Positions 57,228-64,000 of a stretch of DNA of 64,000 bases are shown here, one piece after another. Position numbers and translations under genes: made by a program. The notes under the pieces were generated by a model. The model worked only from the letters and a program-made list of their open reading frames with translations, was not told the origin of the DNA and did not search any database. The stretch is taken from positions 4,278,001 to 4,342,000 of the forward strand of contig OZ241987.1 of NCBI GenBank assembly GCA_965204395.1. The letters run 5' to 3'. Origin of the DNA: Bin87 sp965204395. GTDB taxonomy: Bacteria; Chloroflexota; Dehalococcoidia; Lucifugimonadales; UBA3495. Position 1 is the first letter of the stretch. Every line of letters begins with the position of its first letter.

Positions 57228-58628
57228 ATGGCCTGGCCGCCGAAATACGATCCGACTTACGTTCCGCCGGATGGCGCTGAGCATTGGAACGAGCGCCTGG
57301 AAACGATGCCGCCGCACGAGCGGGATGAGATCATCCTGGACAAGTTGAGGGGGCAGGTCAGCTACGCATGGGAACGTTCCGGTTTTTATCGAGAGTTCTG
57401 GCGGGAGGCTCCGGTTGATCCCGCAGACATCCGCAGCCTGGAAGAGTTCGCACAGTTGCCCATACTGACCAAGGAAGAAGTACGTAAGGAACAGGAGGAA
57501 CACCCTCCTTACGGGCGTTTCCTGTGCGTGTCGCCGGATAAGGTGTATAGGATCCATGGGACATCGGGCACGACCGGGCGTCCCACGGTTTTCGGGATAA
57601 GTCGGGGAGATTGGGACCGTATCGGCGAGGCGCACGCGCGGATCCTTTGGGCGGCCGGCGTTCGGCCCAGCGACACGGTGATGGTGGCTGCGGTGTTCAG
57701 CCTGTACGTGGGCAGTTGGGGCGCGCTGGTCGGAGCCGAGCGGCTGGGGGCAACCTGCTTCCCGTTTGGAGCGGGCGCGCCTGGACAGACGGAACGGGCC
57801 GTGGAATGGGCGCAGATGGTCAAGCCGGCGGCGTTGTACGCCACGCCGTCCTACGCGTTGTACCTGGCCGAAACGGCGCGAGAGATGGGAATTGACCCGA
57901 GGACCGATTTCGCGTTCCGGCTGATGTTTTTCAGCGGCGAGCCGGGCGCGAGCGTGCCGGCGACGCGACAGGCTATCGAGGACGCTTACGAGTGTTACGT
58001 GGTGGACCAGGGCAGCATGGCGGAGATGACTCCGTGGATGACCAACGGAGGGTGCTGCCACCTGGAGCGAGGGATGCACCTGTGGCAGGACATCGTGTAC
58101 ACGCAACTGGTGGATCCCGACACCCGTGAACCGGTACCGATGGGAAGCGAAGGGGTGCCCGTGTACACCCATCTGGAGCGGGAATCGCAGCCGATGATCC
58201 GGTACTGGTCGGGGGACATCGCGCGCTGGGAGATGGTGGACTGCCCGTGCGGACGGACGTATCCGACACTACCGTTGGGCATCTACGGGCGCGCGGACGA
58301 TATGCTCATCATCCGCGGGCAGAACGTGTTTCCGTCCCGAGTTGAGGATGTGCTGCGAGGTTTGGGTGAGTTTGGTGGCGAATTCCGGCTGGTGGTTGAA
58401 CGGGAACGCGGGTACCTGGACCGCTTGACGGTGCAAACCGAGGTGGCCGCTGAGGTTTGGGCTGGCGCGGGTGAAAGTGGGCCGGAGGGTTTAGAGTCGT
58501 TGCGAGGCCAGGTGGCGGACACACTGCGGCGGGCTCTGGGCGTGGGCGTGTCAGTGGAACTGAAACCGGAGGGCGAATTTGAGCGGACGCAGTTCAAGGC
58601 ACGCCGAGTCATAGACCTGCGGCAGTAG
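57228..58628 (+). CDS. Phenylacetate-CoA ligase-like acyl-CoA ligase
   Basis: 466 residues, a length typical of the PaaK group. The AMP-binding P-loop is T-S-G-T-T-G-R-P-T, then a Y-A-T-P-S-Y-A-L-Y block, F-S-G-E-P-G, and a C-terminal G-R-A-D-D-M-L-I-I-R-G-Q-N-V-F-P-S-R-V. It should form CoA thioesters from a small carboxylic acid by way of an acyl-adenylate. Next to an hcm-type mutase, 2-hydroxyisobutyrate is the natural guess; in known mutase clusters a ligase gene accompanies hcmA/B. Cys residues in V-D-C-P-C-G-R recall the zinc site of PaaK-like enzymes. Confidence 0.82.
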   Translation: MAWPPKYDPTYVPPDGAEHWNERLETMPPHERDEIILDKLRGQVSYAWERSGFYREFWREAPVDPADIRSLEEFAQLPILTKEEVRKEQEEHPPYGRFLCVSPDKVYRIHGTSGTTGRPTVFGISRGDWDRIGEAHARILWAAGVRPSDTVMVAAVFSLYVGSWGALVGAERLGATCFPFGAGAPGQTERAVEWAQMVKPAALYATPSYALYLAETAREMGIDPRTDFAFRLMFFSGEPGASVPATRQAIEDAYECYVVDQGSMAEMTPWMTNGGCCHLERGMHLWQDIVYTQLVDPDTREPVPMGSEGVPVYTHLERESQPMIRYWSGDIARWEMVDCPCGRTYPTLPLGIYGRADDMLIIRGQNVFPSRVEDVLRGLGEFGGEFRLVVERERGYLDRLTVQTEVAAEVWAGAGESGPEGLESLRGQVADTLRRALGVGVSVELKPEGEFERTQFKARRVIDLRQ

Positions 58629-58726
58629 GGCCATTGTACCGACCCGCAGCGCCATCAGGATCGATCGTCGCATAGCGGGGCGCGGTATCCCAGCGCCGTG
58701 CCGAACCCGAATGACGGACTGGACCC

Positions 58727-59512
58727 ATGGAATGGCCCCTCCCTGATGCTTCCATCTACCGGCCGCCGGGCATTCCCGGCCCTCGCGCGCGGGTTGGCGA
58801 GGTCATGCCCGGCTTGCATCAACGCGGATTGATAACCACCAGCGCGTTCCTGGTCATCACACCCGACGCGGAAACCGGTGATGAAGCTGTTACGATTATT
58901 GACGCCGGCTGGCGGCTCTACCATCATAGACGCATCATCGAATATCTGGATCGGCTGGGCTATGGACCAGGATCGGTACGCCAGCTCATCTCCACCCACT
59001 ACCACCCGGACCACGTGGGCGGCATGGCCGGCCTGATCGCAGCGACCGGCGCGCCGCTGGCTGCCCACGGAGTGGAAGCGCCCTACCTCGCCGGAGAGGC
59101 CGGCCGGAAGCTGCCCAATCCGGTCAAGCCCCGGTGGCTCCGTCCGTTCATGTGGCCGCTGTTGACCTGGATGACTCCCTCACCCGTGCCGGTGGCTATC
59201 CGGTTGAACGGGGGGGACATACTGCCGCTGCTGGGCGGCGCCACCGTGGTCCACACCCCAGGCCATACGCCGGGCAGCATCAGTCTACATTTCCCAAACG
59301 AAGGTGTCCTGCTGGTCGCCGACGCGCTGCAACGGTATCAGGGACGCCTCACGCTGCCCTCGCGCTGGTTCTCCAGCGACATGGAAGCCGCCAAGGAATC
59401 GGTTCGTCGCCTGTCCCAACTGGATTTCGAGGTGATTTGCTTCAGCCACTTCGAGCCGATGCGACAAGGCGCCCGGGCCGCCCTCCGGTCCTTGGCGGAG
59501 CATGTGTCGTAA
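58727..59512 (+). CDS. Metallo-beta-lactamase-fold hydrolase
   Basis: 261 residues. T-H-Y-H-P-D-H is the H-x-H-x-D-H metal motif, T-P-G-H-T-P-G-S supplies a further ligand, Asp in V-A-D-A is the bridging ligand, and S-H-F-E-P the last His. All ligands of a two-metal site are present. Members include glyoxalase II, lactonases and RNases; the first is a plausible helper in acyl-CoA metabolism, but the substrate is unknown. It follows the ligase by about 100 bases. No Shine-Dalgarno sequence is visible before the ATG. Confidence 0.86.
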   Translation: MEWPLPDASIYRPPGIPGPRARVGEVMPGLHQRGLITTSAFLVITPDAETGDEAVTIIDAGWRLYHHRRIIEYLDRLGYGPGSVRQLISTHYHPDHVGGMAGLIAATGAPLAAHGVEAPYLAGEAGRKLPNPVKPRWLRPFMWPLLTWMTPSPVPVAIRLNGGDILPLLGGATVVHTPGHTPGSISLHFPNEGVLLVADALQRYQGRLTLPSRWFSSDMEAAKESVRRLSQLDFEVICFSHFEPMRQGARAALRSLAEHVS

Positions 59513-59551
59513 TCTAGGCATGGTCATATAGAAGGGATGCGGAGGCATGAG

Positions 59552-60424
59552 ATGGAATTCGGCGAATTGAAGGATGTGAACTTGCGTGAAGTTTGGCCCC
59601 ACGAAGCCCACAACTTCACGCCATGGCTGGTCAATAACCTGGAACGACTTTCGGAAGTGGTGGGGGTCCCGTTGGAGTCTGGCGACACCGAGGTTGCGGT
59701 GGGGCAGTTCTCCGCTGATATTCTCGCGAGAAACACCAGAGACGGCAGTCCTGTACTGATAGAGAATCAATACGGCTCAACTGACCATGATCATCTAGGC
59801 AAAATCCTTACTTACCTGGCAGGCTTGGAAGCCCGGACAATCATCTGGATCTCCGAACGCTTTAATGACGCCCACCTTTCAGCGGTCCGTTGGTTGAATG
59901 AGAATACGACTGACCCGTTTTCTTTTTTCGCCGTAAGGTTGCGAGTTCTGCAAATCGCCGATTCTCCGATGGTGCCAGTATTTGAGGTGGTGGAGCGTCC
60001 CAGCGATTGGGACCGTCGGATTCGCGCCTCCGCGCGAGAAGACGACAGCCGCCTCAGTGAAACCCGCCAGTTCCGGCATGACTTTTGGCATTTTTATGCC
60101 CAACGTCATACCGAGGACGTTGAACTACGTCCGGATCACGTTGACAGCAACATTTATCATGAGGTCTCCGGGTTGGTTATCTCGCAGCATCTTTCACGAA
60201 ACAGGGTCGGCATATACATCCGCCCACGGACCGGTGATGCCAGCGAACAAAGCGCCTCACGGGTTGAGAATTACCGAGAGATGCTGAACAACGTCAGAGG
60301 TGAAGACTGTTTATACACCAACACCCGCGATCGCGAGAACTGGCCTGAGATGGCGGACTGGCTGCACGACAGGCTGATAGAGTACCAACGTGTTCTTGCC
60401 GGGGATTCAGAAACGGATGGTTAG
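59552..60424 (+). CDS. DUF4268-type protein with PD-(D/E)XK-like N-terminal domain
   Basis: 290 residues. In the N-terminal domain D-I-L-A-R-N precedes L-I-E-N-Q-Y-G-S-T-D-H-D-H-L-G-K, matching the D...E-x-Q variant of PD-(D/E)XK nucleases; the C-terminal half (F-W-H-F-Y through W-L-H-D-R-L-I) resembles DUF4268. The E-x-Q replaces the usual E-x-K. Such proteins are of unknown function but are often in restriction or defence neighbourhoods. GGAGG lies 6 bases before ATG 59552, so that start is chosen over 59537. Confidence 0.72.
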   Translation: MEFGELKDVNLREVWPHEAHNFTPWLVNNLERLSEVVGVPLESGDTEVAVGQFSADILARNTRDGSPVLIENQYGSTDHDHLGKILTYLAGLEARTIIWISERFNDAHLSAVRWLNENTTDPFSFFAVRLRVLQIADSPMVPVFEVVERPSDWDRRIRASAREDDSRLSETRQFRHDFWHFYAQRHTEDVELRPDHVDSNIYHEVSGLVISQHLSRNRVGIYIRPRTGDASEQSASRVENYREMLNNVRGEDCLYTNTRDRENWPEMADWLHDRLIEYQRVLAGDSETDG

Positions 60425-60467
60425 ACTCGCGAAACAGGCGAATACGGTGTAGTGGAGATGCAAAACG

Positions 60468-61730
60468 ATGCCCAACAGTAACGACCACGCGCTTCTTGAA
60501 CCGTCCTCCAGCCTGCCGTTGCCGCTCAAAGGCATCCGCGTGTTGGACGCCACTCATATTGTGGCGGGGCCGTTCTGCTCGTTGATCCTGGCGGATATGG
60601 GGGCGGAGGTCATCAAGATCGAACGACCGCGCACGGGGGATTTGGCCCGAGGTCGCGGCCCGTTCGTGGGCGACGCTGAAACCGGGCAGGTGGGCAGCCG
60701 GTTCCTGGGCGTGAACCGGAACAAGAAATCGGTGACCCTGGACCTGCGGAATGCGACGTGCAAAACGGCCTTTGAGAATCTGGTAGCACAATCGGACGTG
60801 TTGTTGGACAACTGGGGGCCGGGCGCGTTCCGGCGGTTGGGCCTCGGCTACGACCGCCTGAGCGAGATCAATCCGGGCCTCATATATGCCGAGATCAGCG
60901 GATACGGGGACAACGAGGGGGCGAGAGGGCCGTACTCCGACTGGCCGGCCAACAACCTGGCGATCCAGGCGATGTCGGGCTGGATGGAGGCAACGGGCGA
61001 GCCGGGCGGCCGTCCGCAGGCGGTGGGGGACAACATCGGCGATTCCGTTCCGGGCGTGTGGGCCGCGTTGGGGATCGTTTTGGCCCTGGAAACCCGGCGA
61101 CAGACCGGACAAGGCCAGCACGTGGATGTGGCGATGTACGAGTGCATGGTGTCCCACATGGTGAGCAACATGAACGGCTACCAGGCCACCGGTCAGGCAA
61201 CGGGTCGGACACGGCGAGGGTCGCTGAGCGCCGGACTCGTTTTTCGCGCTGCGGACGGTTATGTCATTATGGCCGGCGTGCGTAGCCCGCAACGTTTGGC
61301 AGCGCTGTGGGATCTGGTGGGGCGCAGCGATCTTCCGGAGCAGGATGAGCGATACCTGCAGCAGTTCCCGGACGCCGATTTCGTTTTTGACGAGGTGGTC
61401 CCCGCGATAGAAGTCTGGTCTTCCCAACGTCCCAAGTGGGAAGTCGCAGGGAAACTCACCGAGTTAGGATTTTCAATGGGCGTTACGCAAAGTATGGCTG
61501 ATCTGGCGGATTGTCCTCAACTAGAGGCCAGAGGGATGTACGTCGAAACGGGCGATACGCTGGGCGGCGTGTTCCGCTCCCTGGCAACTCCGATACGTCT
61601 GAGCGCCTGTGAGCAGGCCGACGCCGAGACTCCGCCGACGCTGGGTCAGCACAACGCCGAAATTCTGTGCTCGCTGGGTGGGCTTACGCCGGACCAACTG
61701 ACTGGGTTAGAGGCGGAAGGCGCCGTGTGA
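60468..61730 (+). CDS. CaiB/BaiF (class III) CoA-transferase
   Basis: 420 residues, the normal length for one domain. G-I-R-V-L-D-A-T-H-I-V-A-G-P at the start, V-I-K-I-E, N-R-N-K-K-S, and the catalytic Asp in N-I-G-D-S-V-P-G, 18 residues before R-R-Q-T-G, as in formyl-CoA transferase. It moves CoA between acids, probably as an interlocked dimer. The acids are unknown. The gene starts 44 bases after the DUF4268-type gene and ends 21 bases before an interrupted repeat. Confidence 0.9.
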   Translation: MPNSNDHALLEPSSSLPLPLKGIRVLDATHIVAGPFCSLILADMGAEVIKIERPRTGDLARGRGPFVGDAETGQVGSRFLGVNRNKKSVTLDLRNATCKTAFENLVAQSDVLLDNWGPGAFRRLGLGYDRLSEINPGLIYAEISGYGDNEGARGPYSDWPANNLAIQAMSGWMEATGEPGGRPQAVGDNIGDSVPGVWAALGIVLALETRRQTGQGQHVDVAMYECMVSHMVSNMNGYQATGQATGRTRRGSLSAGLVFRAADGYVIMAGVRSPQRLAALWDLVGRSDLPEQDERYLQQFPDADFVFDEVVPAIEVWSSQRPKWEVAGKLTELGFSMGVTQSMADLADCPQLEARGMYVETGDTLGGVFRSLATPIRLSACEQADAETPPTLGQHNAEILCSLGGLTPDQLTGLEAEGAV

Positions 61731-61862
61731 AGCGGGAGCCCGTGCGAGACTTAGCTGTTCAGAGTTGCTGAGTTATCCCGTGTGGCAGTAGTCGTTGCGG
61801 CAAAAGTAGAAATTCGGAACGGCCACGGGCCGGCAAACGTGAGTAGGGGGATGGGTCCCTGG

Positions 61863-63329
61863 ATACATGAGTCATCCCGGATTTTAGAAAATGGGGAAAC
61901 TGTCGCTGTAAGGGGCTGATAAGAGAAGCCCTCTTCTGGTGAAGTGGGAGTGAGCAAACTCCAAACCACCGAAGGGGGCTTCTTTATGTTGCAGCAAGGG
62001 GCGGGCCAGGAGCAAGGGCAACAGGTTGCGGATCTGTTGGGATTATTCATCGGGCCATTGGAAACCTGGCTGAACCATCGACTGGACCGGCGATTGGTGC
62101 GCACCTTTCTGCTGACCCTGGTGGCCATGGTGCGGATGCGCCACAATCGTTACGGGTTGCTCTTGAGCGAGTTGGGCGCTCACATCATTAGTCCCGACCG
62201 TGCGCCGGCGGGGACCAAGCGTCTCAGCAATCTGCTGCGCTCATCCAAGTGGTCCCATACTCTCCTGGAAGAGTTTCTTTGGCATGATGCCGACCGGCGG
62301 CTTACGGAGTTGGCCGCCGCTGGGGAAGGGGCATTGGCCATCTGGGATGAGAGTGTCCTGGAGAAGCCGGAGAGCATCGCCCTGGAGGGGTTGTGTCCGG
62401 TGCGCTCCAGCAAGGCGGCCCGTCTCAAGCGGATCAAGCCGGGCTACTACAACCCTCCGGGAGGACCGCCCGTATTCGTGCCGGGGATGCAGTGGCTCAC
62501 GGTGATAGTGGCTGGGATGGCGGGCGCGCCCACCCTGGCTGCCATGGGTTGGTGGACCAGCCGAGGTCCCCTGGCCAGCCACCGGCGAGCGCAGGCCGTC
62601 ACACTGCTGGCCCAATGCGCCCAGCGCTGGCAGCAACAGGTGATCCACCTTTTTGATCGGGGCTACGCTGGCGCTCCCTGGCTGGAGGAACTGACCCAAC
62701 GTCAACTCTGCTTCATTATGCGCTGGCCTACCCGCCATCGCCTGGTGGATGCCTTGGGCCAGGAGCGTTTCCCAGGGCAGATCTCCCGAGGCAAACGCTC
62801 CCAGGACCACCGCATGATCTGGGACTACAACCGTCGACAGTACCGCAAAACCGGCATCCTGACCGTGCCAGTACACCACCCCCAGTTGGATCATCCCCTA
62901 TGGCTGGTGGTCTCCAGACCCGGTACGGGACGAACACCCTGGTACCTGCTGACCAACCAGCCCATTGCTTCCGTTGACGACGCCTGGCGGGTGGTCATGG
63001 CCTACGCTCGCCGCTGGCAGGTAGAGATGTGCTACCGAGCTTGCAAGACCGACCTGGCCATGGAAAGCCCCCGCCTCTGGTTCTGGGAAAACCGCCTCAA
63101 ACTCCTGCTCATGGCCTCTCTGGTCTATGCCTTCCTCCTCCACCTGCTCACGCCAAGCCGCCAATCTCTCGTCCAAAGCCTAATCAGAAACTGGTGCCAC
63201 CGAACCGGGGAGCGGTACCGACAAGCCAAATTACCTCTCCCCAGGCTTCGCTCCGCACTCAGTACCCTCTGGCTAACCCACCCACCGTCCTTCCCTCACC
63301 TCAACCCAAATTCGGGATGACTCATGTAT
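61863..63329 (+). mobile_element. Insertion sequence with DDE transposase, IS4-like
   Basis: Ends: ATACATGAGTCATCCCGGATTT (61863) on the left and its inverse AAATTCGGGATGACTCATGTAT (63308-63329) on the right, 20 of 22 matching. The transposase fills most of the 1467 bp, and its stop falls in the right repeat. No clear target duplication beyond one or two bases could be read. It sits within a family A repeat. Confidence 0.82.
61986..63320 (+). CDS. DDE transposase, IS4-like
   Basis: 444 residues from ATG 61986; an in-frame start at 61944 is less likely. The first catalytic Asp is in A-I-W-D-E-S-V, the second in H-L-F-D-R-G-Y-A-G, and the Y-x2-R-W-Q-V-E-x2-Y-R-x2-K-T-D block near residue 350 gives the Y-(2)-R-(3)-E-(6)-K signature that holds the Glu. 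All are intact, so the element may still be mobile. The frame is open throughout. Confidence 0.88.
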   Translation: MLQQGAGQEQGQQVADLLGLFIGPLETWLNHRLDRRLVRTFLLTLVAMVRMRHNRYGLLLSELGAHIISPDRAPAGTKRLSNLLRSSKWSHTLLEEFLWHDADRRLTELAAAGEGALAIWDESVLEKPESIALEGLCPVRSSKAARLKRIKPGYYNPPGGPPVFVPGMQWLTVIVAGMAGAPTLAAMGWWTSRGPLASHRRAQAVTLLAQCAQRWQQQVIHLFDRGYAGAPWLEELTQRQLCFIMRWPTRHRLVDALGQERFPGQISRGKRSQDHRMIWDYNRRQYRKTGILTVPVHHPQLDHPLWLVVSRPGTGRTPWYLLTNQPIASVDDAWRVVMAYARRWQVEMCYRACKTDLAMESPRLWFWENRLKLLLMASLVYAFLLHLLTPSRQSLVQSLIRNWCHRTGERYRQAKLPLPRLRSALSTLWLTHPPSFPHLNPNSG

Positions 63330-63531
63330 GACGGGCTGGGTTCGCTTAGGGTCTCCACAAGTCTGAACAACTAATGCGGGACGCCGCGCTTGCCCATAAT
63401 GATTGGCCGGCGTAGAATGGCGGCACTCAAAATCGTCGCCGGCGAAACGCCGGGAACTAACCAAACGCCGGATTCGCGCTCTCTTCTGGAAGTCGGCGCG
63501 TGTCGGAAAACCTGATTTAGGAGAACCGGTC

Positions 63532-64000
63532 ATGGCAGAAGCAAAAGGCCCCCTGGACGGGATACGAGTAATTGACCTGGGTCGGCACCAGGCCGGTCCC
63601 CGCTGCGCACAGGTGCTCGCACGGCTGGGCGCTGAGGTCATCAAGGTCGAGCGGCTGGGCGGCGAAGAGACCCGCTACCACGCCCCGTGGGTGCGCAAGC
63701 AGTCCGCGTACTGGGTGCAGTACAACAGCGGGAAGAAGAGCCTCAGCATCGACCTTCGCAAAGAGGATGGCAAAGAGGTCCTGCGCAAGCTGGTAGGTGT
63801 CTCTGACGTCCTGTTGCAGAACTTCCGTCCCGGCACCATCGACATCATGGGCTTCGGCTATGACGTGCTGTACGAGCTGAACCCGCGTATCATCATGGTG
63901 AACGTATCCGCCTACGGTCAATTCGGCCCGTACCGCGACCAGATCGGTTACGACCCCATCGGTCAGACCATGTCCGGTATCGCAATGGTAACCGGCGAAG
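63532..64000 (+). CDS. CaiB/BaiF (class III) CoA-transferase, cut by the window end
   Basis: 156 residues are visible with no stop: M-A-E-A-K-G-P-L-D-G-I-R-V-I-D-L-G, then V-I-K-V-E-R, N-S-G-K-K-S-L-S-I-D-L-R and F-R-P-G-T-I-D-I-M-G-F-G-Y. The catalytic Asp region lies beyond the edge. TTAGGAG lies 8 bases before the ATG. It begins about 200 bases after the insertion sequence and follows another CaiB gene on the same strand, so they were perhaps once closer together. Confidence 0.88.
   Translation, partial: MAEAKGPLDGIRVIDLGRHQAGPRCAQVLARLGAEVIKVERLGGEETRYHAPWVRKQSAYWVQYNSGKKSLSIDLRKEDGKEVLRKLVGVSDVLLQNFRPGTIDIMGFGYDVLYELNPRIIMVNVSAYGQFGPYRDQIGYDPIGQTMSGIAMVTGE

Larger units (their letters stand above)
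61751..63374. repeat. MITE-like repeat, family A copy 2, interrupted by an insertion sequence
   Basis: TTAGCTGTTCAGAGTTG (61751-61767) and CAAGTCTGAACAACTAA (63358-63374) form an inverted repeat (15 of 17), the same ends as the copy at 20124-20293. GCAAACGTGAGT near 61832-61843 is the internal word of that copy. With the insertion sequence removed the element would be about 157 bp, near the 165 bp of copy 1. Confidence 0.6.

Noticed and set aside
1..64000. tRNA, rRNA or CRISPR arrays
   Set aside because: No cloverleaf with a TTCGA arm, no rRNA-like stretch and no array of regularly spaced repeats was seen in the intergenic regions read by eye.

Overview
The window is about 60% GC, densely coded on both strands, and carries no rRNA, tRNA or CRISPR array that I can see. 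Its content is a free-living heterotroph's: several class III (CaiB/BaiF) CoA-transferases, many flavin and short-chain oxidoreductases, hot-dog hydratases, a ferredoxin-linked 2-oxoacid oxidoreductase, thiamine-diphosphate enzymes, a sulfite-oxidase-type molybdoenzyme, a four-domain rhodanese, a B12-dependent acyl-CoA mutase and CoxE/MoxR proteins. This fits an uncultured Chloroflexota of the SAR202/Dehalococcoidia type; that placement is inferred from gene content only, since no marker gene was searched.

Layout. 1-3.8 kb (+): end of a TPR gene, hot-dog protein, PIG-L deacetylase, TenA, alpha/beta hydrolase. 3.9-9.2 kb (-): FMN 2-hydroxyacid dehydrogenase, a small unknown, and the porG/D-porA-porB operon from a TATAAT promoter. 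9.4-18.0 kb (mostly +): acetolactate synthase/Xsc-like ThDP enzyme, DUF971 protein, FAD oxidoreductase, a tandem CaiB protein whose first half lacks the catalytic Asp, and a cysteinyl-tRNA synthetase fused to a family 2 glycosyltransferase. 19.2-21.4 kb: a gene-poor repeat region with a frameshifted small gene, two MITE-like elements and an IS1-family element flanked by a 10-bp direct repeat. 21.5-29.9 kb (+): PHP protein, hot-dog and VOC proteins, lone metal-type ABC ATPase, SDR, gatC-gatA, asnS. 30.0-32.6 kb (+): sulfopyruvate-decarboxylase-like alpha and beta subunits plus a beta paralogue that has lost the ThDP motif. 32.6-46.5 kb (mostly -): CoxE, MFS, FAD oxidoreductase, MoxR, RdgB-like, second MFS, acyl-CoA dehydrogenase-like, Uma2, sulfite oxidase, four-domain rhodanese. 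46.8-51.9 kb (+): family 5 binding protein and two permeases without ATPases, then a luciferase-like oxidoreductase. 52.3-54.7 kb: a higBA-type toxin-antitoxin pair with a dyad over its promoter, and a phospholipase-D-fold protein. 54.7-58.6 kb (+): an acyl-CoA mutase operon whose substrate-site residues (Ile/Asp/Gln) match 2-hydroxyisobutyryl-CoA mutase, with its B12 subunit and an acyl-CoA ligase. 58.7-64 kb: metallo-hydrolase, DUF4268-type protein, CaiB protein, a DDE insertion sequence lodged in a repeat, and the start of another CaiB protein.

Together the genes describe activation of organic acids as CoA thioesters, rearrangement or hydration, and oxidation through ferredoxin- and flavin-dependent steps. 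The sulfopyruvate decarboxylase-like, Xsc-like, sulfite oxidase and rhodanese genes could handle C2/C3 sulfonates and the sulfite they release, though they are scattered and the link is an inference. The most unusual items are the CysRS-glycosyltransferase fusion, the hydroxyisobutyryl-CoA-mutase-type operon, the degenerate ThDP paralogue and the layered mobile elements at 20.1-21.4 and 61.7-63.4 kb.
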